DNA of 64,000 bases from Catenaria anguillulae PL171 (lineage: Eukaryota; Blastocladiomycota; Blastocladiomycetes; Blastocladiales; Catenariaceae): positions 186,001 to 250,000 of the forward strand of contig MCFL01000023.1 of the NCBI GenBank assembly GCA_002102555.1. The letters run 5' to 3'. A program made the position numbers and the translations under genes. Below, one piece after another: positions 56,087 to 64,000 of the stretch. How positions within the stretch are numbered: the first letter of the stretch is position 1; every line of letters starts with the position of its first letter. Under the pieces are notes generated by a model. The model searched no databases. It saw only the letters and a program-made list of their open reading frames with translations, and was not told the origin of the DNA.

Positions 56087-57717
56087 GTTGGTATGATAAG
56101 AGATTATGGCGGCCACAGAAAAAGAATGATGGAGCGCGAGACAGGTCTCTGGTTCATGTCACTAGGCACCGCTGAAAGAGAGAGGACGGGCGATATAGGC
56201 GTGCCGGCTGCGGATGATGAGAGCGACGATAGTTATGATTGAAATAAATATCTTAGCGAGTCAACAATGCAATGGGTATCATGAGCCTGCTGTTAACATA
56301 GTGGGTGTCTGATAAAAACGGACGGATGACTCCATGTGGTCTGGTCAAGTTTTGGTCTATTGTACGTACCTATTAATATTTCGGCTGACGACGGAACTCT
56401 GCACTCGCTGGTCGACTGTCCCGCCTGGCATTTGCCTTGACGTCCACAAGATGGTAAATAAAAACGGATCTGTATCTAAACCAGCAAGCGGGCATTTGCG
56501 GGCAAGACACAATAACAGACTGATACAACAACGACAACACAAAAGAAACAAAACAAGAAAGAGGTCCCGGGATCGAACAATACACGCCCATCAACCACAT
56601 TGGGGTATACACGCAAAATCAATCACACCAACTTGAGAAAACGCGGCCAACCCTGCAGCAGTTGACGCAGAAAACACGAGGGTATCCAAAACAATAGGGG
56701 AATCGTAAGGCGGGCCTAGCTAACGGGAAGAGAGAAACGGAAAGGAATGAAAACCAAAGGAAAAGTAGGAGGTGGGCTAGGCGGCCGCACAGTACGACTT
56801 GGATACAAGGACGGCGACATCATCGGCTGCAGGATACGGAGTTGGGGTGGGGGTGCGTGTACGTATGGAGTGGGTGTTGTTGGAAAGAGACGAGTATGTC
56901 GAGCACGGGAGGAAAAGAAAAGAAAAGAAAAAAAATGAGAAGGAGAATTGGACGCAAGTGGGTGGAGGAAAAGAAACATACGCGGGTGGGGTTGGAAAAG
57001 ATATCGAGACACGAAATTTGAGAGAGAGGACGAATGCCACGCACTAATGTGGCCTACTGCGTAAGGGGACTAACTGGGCGGACGGAGTAGGGGATCACGG
57101 GTTGACGGTTTGAACAAGGAACGGCAGGGGGACGGAAAATGGAATAGAGAACAATGGGAAAGCGCGGCCGTTCTTGAGTTGTAATACGTCATCCGAGGTG
57201 CGTGATGAATCTCAAAAAAGGCAAATCGTGTGTCAATATTTGGGGGAGAGGTACCCGCGTGTGGGTGGCAGCATCAAGCGTGGGAGAGAATAAATCGACG
57301 TAGGATGGGGTCGCCTTGTCTCGTCGAGTCTTGAGCGACAAGTCGTGGGGGTGGGGTATTGAAATGATGGAGAGAGAACACTGCAAAAGGGAACAAGGGT
57401 GCGTAGCAAACTCTCTACACACAATACACCACGCACGAGAAAGAAGAAACAAAAGGAAAGCGACTCAACAACGACGACGAAATGGTTGGGTGGAGATGCT
57501 GAAGCTTGCGTAAAGTGGACGATTTCCAGACATCCACGTGCGTCCAAAAATGAGAGAAGGGAGAGAAACAAAGGAAGGAAAGCGCGCAAAAACTGGGGGG
57601 AAAAGACAACGAGAAGGAGAGCAAGGCAAAGAAAGAAGGCGCGGAACAAGGGCCTGGACCGGGAAAACGCTCGTGTCAAGGACTCGAAATGTCGCGCATT
57701 GGTCTTGCTTTTGTCGC
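56087..57717. other. 1.6 kb gene-poor stretch, purine-rich on the + strand
   Basis: No convincing gene on either strand. From about 56450 to 57700 the + strand is strongly A/G-rich (for example GAAAAGAAAAGAAAAGAAA near 56915), so the 3' flank of the DED1 gene is pyrimidine-rich in its transcript sense. Long open frames here reflect composition. Part may be a long DED1 3' UTR. Confidence 0.5.
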
Positions 57718-59883
<2,166 letters not shown>

Positions 59884-60530
59884 GATAAATTTTTTTGGGA
59901 TTTGGAGTTGAGTTTTGATTCGAGTGAGACCCCACGATTGGGAAAGAAGAATCGGAAGAAGAAAAGATACGAAAAAGACGGCAAAAGGCCGAAGGGGGGA
60001 GAGAGAACCAACTGATTTTCGCCTGGTCAGGGGTGGTTGGGGGCTGTCGTCAGCGCGGCACGTGTGTGTTGACGCCAGCAGCCCACCGATCAAGCGCATT
60101 CTCACTCTCTCACTCTCCGCTTGACTCACTTTGGTCAAGCCTCGTTGCACTGAACATTCAAGAACAAGCCCGTCTGCATTTGCGTGCGAGATCAGCCCAT
60201 GTGAACGAAGCTGCACGTGCGCGGTTGCCATGCACGTCCTTTTGATCTGTCGTCGACAAGGGGAAAATCTATGTTGTTTTGGAAGAAATGAGTGAAAGAG
60301 TGAAAACAGGAATGCCTAGAAGTCGGAACGGGTGTGGAAACAAAGACATGGAGTATGAGAAAGGGAACATGATGCAAGTGTGAGAGTTGCCTTAGCCGCA
60401 ATCCCGTTGCTGGTCTGGGCGTGACACAGGGAATCAATCACGAGTGCTGGTCGAGTGAGATATGGGAGGCGGAAGTGGGAATCACAGTCAAAAGTGTCAT
60501 ATGCCACACAGAGAGATGGGAAGCTCGATT
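59884..60530. other. Intergenic stretch
   Basis: DED1 promoter and leader (right of 59883) and the 3' flank of the gene ending at 60531. No gene seen. Confidence 0.5.
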
Positions 60531-61296
60531 TTACACCACCAAGAGCGCAGCTCCAGCAACCGCCACCACCAGGGCACCTCCAACAGCAAAAACACCAACC
60601 GCGTGTCTCTCGGCACTACTCGGTTTGCCAGCCGCCGCGGCCGCCGTGCCCGTCCCCGTTGCCTTTGCCCCGGCGCTTCCGGTGGCCGTCACCGTCACCG
60701 TGACCACGTCTGCCGGCGCAGGTGTTTGCGTGACGGTGGGCGTCGCCTTTGCCCTAGCCGCCTCGGCACTACTACTCGCGGCGGCCGACTGAGCCGCCAG
60801 CATGCTCTTCCCCTGCTCAACAGTCATGCCCAATGGGATCTTGCTCGAAAACTTGACCTCGCGCTTTGTTGGGCCAGCAATCATGACGAAGTAATCGGGC
60901 TGAGGTGGGAGGTTACCTGAGGGCAAGTTGGCCGTGAGCGATTTGCGGTTCACGTCGATGCTCTGTGTTGCATGAGACAATCAACAGGTGAGACGAAATC
61001 GTTGAAGAGTGTCCATGAGATAGCCGGCGTACCGAGCCGATTTTCGCCACTTCAATTGCATTCAAGCAAGCCGGACTATCACAGCGCATAATGTACACAT
61101 CAACCAGGTCCATGGGCTCGACCGTGGGTGCGCCCGACGTGTCCACGTCCCATGTCACGGTGATGCGCTGCCCCGCTCGCCACGCTTCGTTGATGGGCGT
61201 GTGCGGAGTCACGATTTGCGCATTGGCAAAGTGGGTTGCGGCCGCCAGCAGGACGGCGGCGGCGGTGGCGAGAACGAGCAGGTTGGGAGATTTCAT
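60531..61296 (-). CDS. KRE9/KNH1-like secreted GPI-type protein, copy 1
   Basis: Exons 61296-61033 and 60962-60531 (intron 70 bases), 231 residues. The signal peptide (LLVLATAAAVLLAAATHFANA) is followed by a ~100-residue immunoglobulin-like domain (INEAWRAGQRITVTWDVDTS, YIMRCDSPACLNA, PPQPDYFVMIAGPTKR). A Ser/Thr/Ala stalk and a hydrophobic C-terminus (FAVGGALVVAVAGAALLVV) without a polar tail indicate GPI anchoring. Members of this Ser-Thr-rich family help beta-1,6-glucan or wall assembly. Paralogous to the gene at 62509-63186. Confidence 0.85.
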
Positions 61297-61639
61297 GGTA
61301 GGCAGTTGGCTAGGTAGAAGACGTTGAAGGCAATGCCGAGGAGGTCGAAATGAAACTGGATTTGATTTTTGATTGCGCATATACTTTGACCCTTTCTGCA
61401 TTGTCTCTCTGAGAGAGTGGTACATACATACACGAAGTGGTGGCGGATGCCTTGCCAGACTTCTCGTTCGCCAGCCCTCGTGAACGTTTCGATTCCCACA
61501 TCCCACTCGACTTGTGTGAACGCCAACTGGTTCACTGACAAGTTGTGGTGAGGCGCTCATTGGCAAGGAGCCCTCAACCAGTCCGAGGAGAGGGATCCCA
61601 TGGCAAGTCCATGGCCATTCCAGCTGGCGGCGAAACATC

Positions 61640-62156
61640 ATGTTCGTTGACCGTGCCCCGCTCAACTTCTTCGTCAAGCTCGCTGATCTCGTTGACGACG
61701 GCCCTGGCCTTCAGGAACACTGGAACACTCTCGAATCAAGCCCTACGTACTCGCTCCGCAGATTGGACCCTTCACACGACGATCTCGAGGACTTTCACCC
61801 CGAGCACAAGCTCCAAATCGGCGCTCGCACCATTGGGCACATTTACCAGTCGGGATTGACCAAGTCATTTATGGTGCCCGGCAACGGACTGTGCCAGGAG
61901 TGTGGTGAGTGGAAGAAACTTTCGAAAGAATAGCGGGACCTGTCACAAGTGCGACAACCAACAGCAAATTGCTAATCGGAAAGTGGCCGCCAAGGCAGAT
62001 CCTGAGGAGGAGGTGAGGTGCCTGGGCTTTGATGTTGCTCCGCATATGGTTCCACACAAGGATCGCATTCATGGATCGTATGTGCTGGTGGCAATTGTGC
62101 ATCCAAGAGCATGGAACTGTGCACTTCCCACCACTCGCAAACAACGAATTCACTGA
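61640..62156 (+). CDS. Small unknown protein, two exons
   Basis: ATG at 61640 in a good context. Exons 61640-61904 and 61984-62156 around a 79-base intron (GTGAGT donor, phase 1) give 145 residues. Exon 1 uses GC3-rich codons like neighbouring genes, for example the LADLVDDGPGLQEHWNTL and DPSHDDLEDFHPEHK regions. A CxxC (CQEC) falls at the junction. No signal peptide or membrane helix. I do not recognise it. Transcribed divergently from copy 1 of the KRE9-like gene. Confidence 0.5.
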
Positions 62157-62508
62157 CATGAAGCGGACATGAAAGAAATGTATTGAATTAATGCAAAGGC
62201 AAAGCGATAGAACCGATACACACACAAGGAAAGAGAAGCGAGGAACACTATGTGGTGAAAAATACCCATCGGGATGAACACGGGCTGGCGACGGCCAACA
62301 TAGTATGGGAGGCATCATGAGGATATTGGGAAAAGTGAGGGTGAACTAGCAGAAAGAGAGTGCCGAGACATGATTGATATCCATGAGTTGAGCGATCGAG
62401 AGCAGATGTGAGCGAGTATGAAGGAAAGTTATGGCAGGAAACTGGAATCACAATACGTCGTCTTGTGGTGGGTATTGGGTTGAGCGCGGGCTGGGGTACT
62501 TTTTGTCC
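62157..62508. other. Intergenic stretch
   Basis: 352 bases of convergent 3' flank between the small gene and KRE9-like copy 2; no gene seen. Confidence 0.5.
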
Positions 62509-63186
62509 CTAGAATCCAAACGCCAGGACGGCACCGGCAACTGCGGCCAAGGCCACTTGTCTCACATACTTGTCCTCCAACGTGGCACCATTGTCCTTGG
62601 CCGGTTCGACCAACGCCGTCGGCCGCGTAACAGACGTTCCAGTCACCGTGACCGTGCTTGCTGTTGGCCTTGCCGTCGAACTGGCCGACGCCGATCCCGT
62701 CGTGGTTGCCGTAGCTGTCGCAGACCCACTCGATGTGGCCGAAACGGTCCCCGTCGCCGTGACCGACCCGGTGGCCGTCCCCAACATACTCGATGCCTGC
62801 TCGGGCGTCATGCCCACTGGAATCTTGCCCGAAAACCGGTTCTCTTGGCCCTTGGGTCCACTCACCTTGATGAAATAATCGGGCGCCGCCGCCAAATTGT
62901 CGGGCAGCGTGGCCGTGAGCTGGCGTTGGTTGACGTCGACGTTTTCGCCGATTTGTGCCACGGGTACGGCGTTCCCACACGCGGGCGAATCGCAGCGCAT
63001 GACGAACACGTTGACTTTGGACATTGGTTCGGCGGTTTGGCCAGACGGGTTGACGGCCCAGGTCACCGTGATGGGCTTGCCGGCCTCCCAAGCGGTCGCG
63101 GGCGTGTTGACCGTGACTTGCTGCGCGTTGGCGACGACGGCGAGGCACAGGGCGATGGCGGCGAGCATGAGGGGTGTGCGGATCAT
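62509..63186 (-). CDS. KRE9/KNH1-like secreted GPI-type protein, copy 2
   Basis: 225 residues, single exon, ATG at 63186 (MIRTPLMLAAIALCLAVVAN, signal peptide); an in-frame ATG at 63219 is possible. The Ig-like domain aligns closely with copy 1: TAWEAGKPITVTWAVNPSG, FVMRCDSPACGNAVPVA, DYFIKVSGPKGQ and KIPVGMTPEQASSML. The stalk is a Thr/Ser/Ala repeat (TATGSVTATGTVSATSSG) and the C-terminus is GPI-like (VALAAVAGAVLAFGF). Copy 1 has an intron after KIGS where this copy continues without one. Probably a wall-linked protein. Confidence 0.87.
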   Translation of the reverse strand: MIRTPLMLAAIALCLAVVANAQQVTVNTPATAWEAGKPITVTWAVNPSGQTAEPMSKVNVFVMRCDSPACGNAVPVAQIGENVDVNQRQLTATLPDNLAAAPDYFIKVSGPKGQENRFSGKIPVGMTPEQASSMLGTATGSVTATGTVSATSSGSATATATTTGSASASSTARPTASTVTVTGTSVTRPTALVEPAKDNGATLEDKYVRQVALAAVAGAVLAFGF

Positions 63187-63892
63187 GGCGTTGGTTGTAG
63201 TGCGGAGAGTCAAGTGCATGGATTCTTCTTGTGCGTACGGGCGCTGGTCTTGCGCGGAAATGATATCGATTCGAGCCTTGACTCGGGTTGTGTTGGATGA
63301 AGCAACAAGCATGACAGAGCGGGGGATGGCGAGTATTTATACCCCAAAGGTCTGGTCTGGCGGGGGGTTGTAAGACCCCGCAATCTGTCAAAGTTATGTC
63401 GAGGCAAGCGGTGAGCCTCAGCGACAAAGGCTGAGGACCGCAGGCCGCTCGTGAGTGGACTGGCAAACATGCGTTGCAGGAACCCCAGCCCTGAAGCACG
63501 CGTTCTTGGCTGCAGCGCTGCCCCCGCAGGCATGTATGTATCTACGTCCTCATGAACGGCAAATATCGTGAAAAATGTGTGCCCATTCGACGAGCATGCT
63601 GCGATAGGCCTAGTAGCCTGCCCAGGTCCGGCCACTTTTGAGACATGATGTGTGGTGAGACAGACCGTGAGATGGTGGGCCACGAGCCGACAACGCCAGA
63701 GGCTGTGATTGGACGTCGTGCGATGTCATGTAAACAATGATTCCAAGCGCGAGTGTATGTAGAAGGGTGTATTGATGAGAAAAGCGCAATTCGAGAAGAA
63801 AACAAATGGGCAACAAGTTCCATGAACGAAAGAACAAAAAAAAGTTGAAAAGAAACTAAAACACAGCCGATGACGAAACTCACTCATCCAGT
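63187..63892. other. Intergenic stretch with promoter of KRE9-like copy 2
   Basis: Apart from the TATA candidate at 63334-63341 no gene or repeat was seen. Confidence 0.5.
63334..63341 (-). promoter_or_regulatory. TATA box candidate
   Basis: TATAAATA on the minus strand, about 150 bases upstream of the KRE9-like copy 2 ATG. Confidence 0.55.
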
Positions 63893-64000
63893 TTACAAGT
63901 GCTGTTGCTGCTGGGCGGCCACCTTTTGCTCGGCATGAAACTCGGCAATCTTCCTCTCCAACTCTGGCCTGAAATGCCGAATCAAGCCCTGGACGGGCCA
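63893..64000 (-). CDS. NADH dehydrogenase 51 kDa subunit NDUFV1, C-terminal fragment
   Basis: The last 35 codons and TAA stop of a minus-strand gene that continues beyond the window. The sequence WPVQGLIRHFRPELERKIAE is the characteristic C-terminus of the mitochondrial complex I flavoprotein NDUFV1, here with a QQQQHL end. It binds FMN and an iron-sulfur cluster (not in this fragment). Confidence 0.85.
   Translation of the reverse strand, partial: WPVQGLIRHFRPELERKIAEFHAEQKVAAQQQQHL

Overview
This window is nuclear DNA from a GC-rich fungus. Every gene with introns uses short GT-AG introns, mostly 64-90 bases long. The proteins include fungal cell-wall enzymes (a CRH/GH16 transglycosylase with a chitin-binding head and two KRE9/KNH1-like GPI-type proteins). 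They also include a class C (GABA-B-like) GPCR, which most Dikarya lack. An early-diverging, zoosporic fungus is therefore most likely, possibly Blastocladiomycota; that placement is inference. I saw no bacterial operons, CRISPR arrays, rRNA or tRNA genes.

Layout. 1-7 kb: 3' part of a YME1-type mitochondrial protease, an AIM25-like scramblase, a coiled-coil protein, and a short membrane-protein gene that may be a relic of a P5-type ATPase. 7.1-7.75 kb: a 660 bp foldback/Mutator-like non-autonomous element with 89 bp terminal inverted repeats, a 10 bp target duplication and a TTAGGT-like core. 8.2-10.4 kb: a palindromic pair of genes for a small secreted protein. The whole locus recurs in opposite orientation at 50.7-52.8 kb. 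11.9-12.9 kb: a secreted repeat protein that looks kexin-processed. 13-17.8 kb: a ZGRF1-like helicase with two DUF2439 domains. 18-25.6 kb: a NUP160/Nup120-like nucleoporin, a PBDC1-like protein and an unknown coiled-coil protein. 25.7-28.5 kb: two tandem seven-helix membrane proteins of one family. 29.5-34.3 kb: a large secreted sorbosone-dehydrogenase-type protein with PKD, fn3-like and four C-terminal repeats, interrupted by one apparent frameshift. 34.5-39.3 kb: a C2H2 protein, the histone chaperone ASF1 and a tail-anchored acyl-CoA-binding protein. 40.4-41.6 kb: an intron-containing tyrosine-recombinase-like gene. 41.8-50.5 kb: the CRH transglycosylase, a CLC chloride/proton exchanger and the class C GPCR. 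53-64 kb: an apparently catalytically dead metacaspase, an auxin-efflux-type carrier, the DED1 RNA helicase, two KRE9-like proteins around a small unknown gene, and the C-terminal codons of mitochondrial complex I subunit NDUFV1.

The genes do not form one pathway. Themes are cell surface (CRH, KRE9-like pair, sorbosone-dehydrogenase-type protein, secreted small proteins), membrane sensing and transport (class C GPCR, tandem 7TM pair, CLC, auxin-type carrier) and housekeeping. Exon joins were worked out by hand from splice sites, reading phase and family conservation, not from transcripts.
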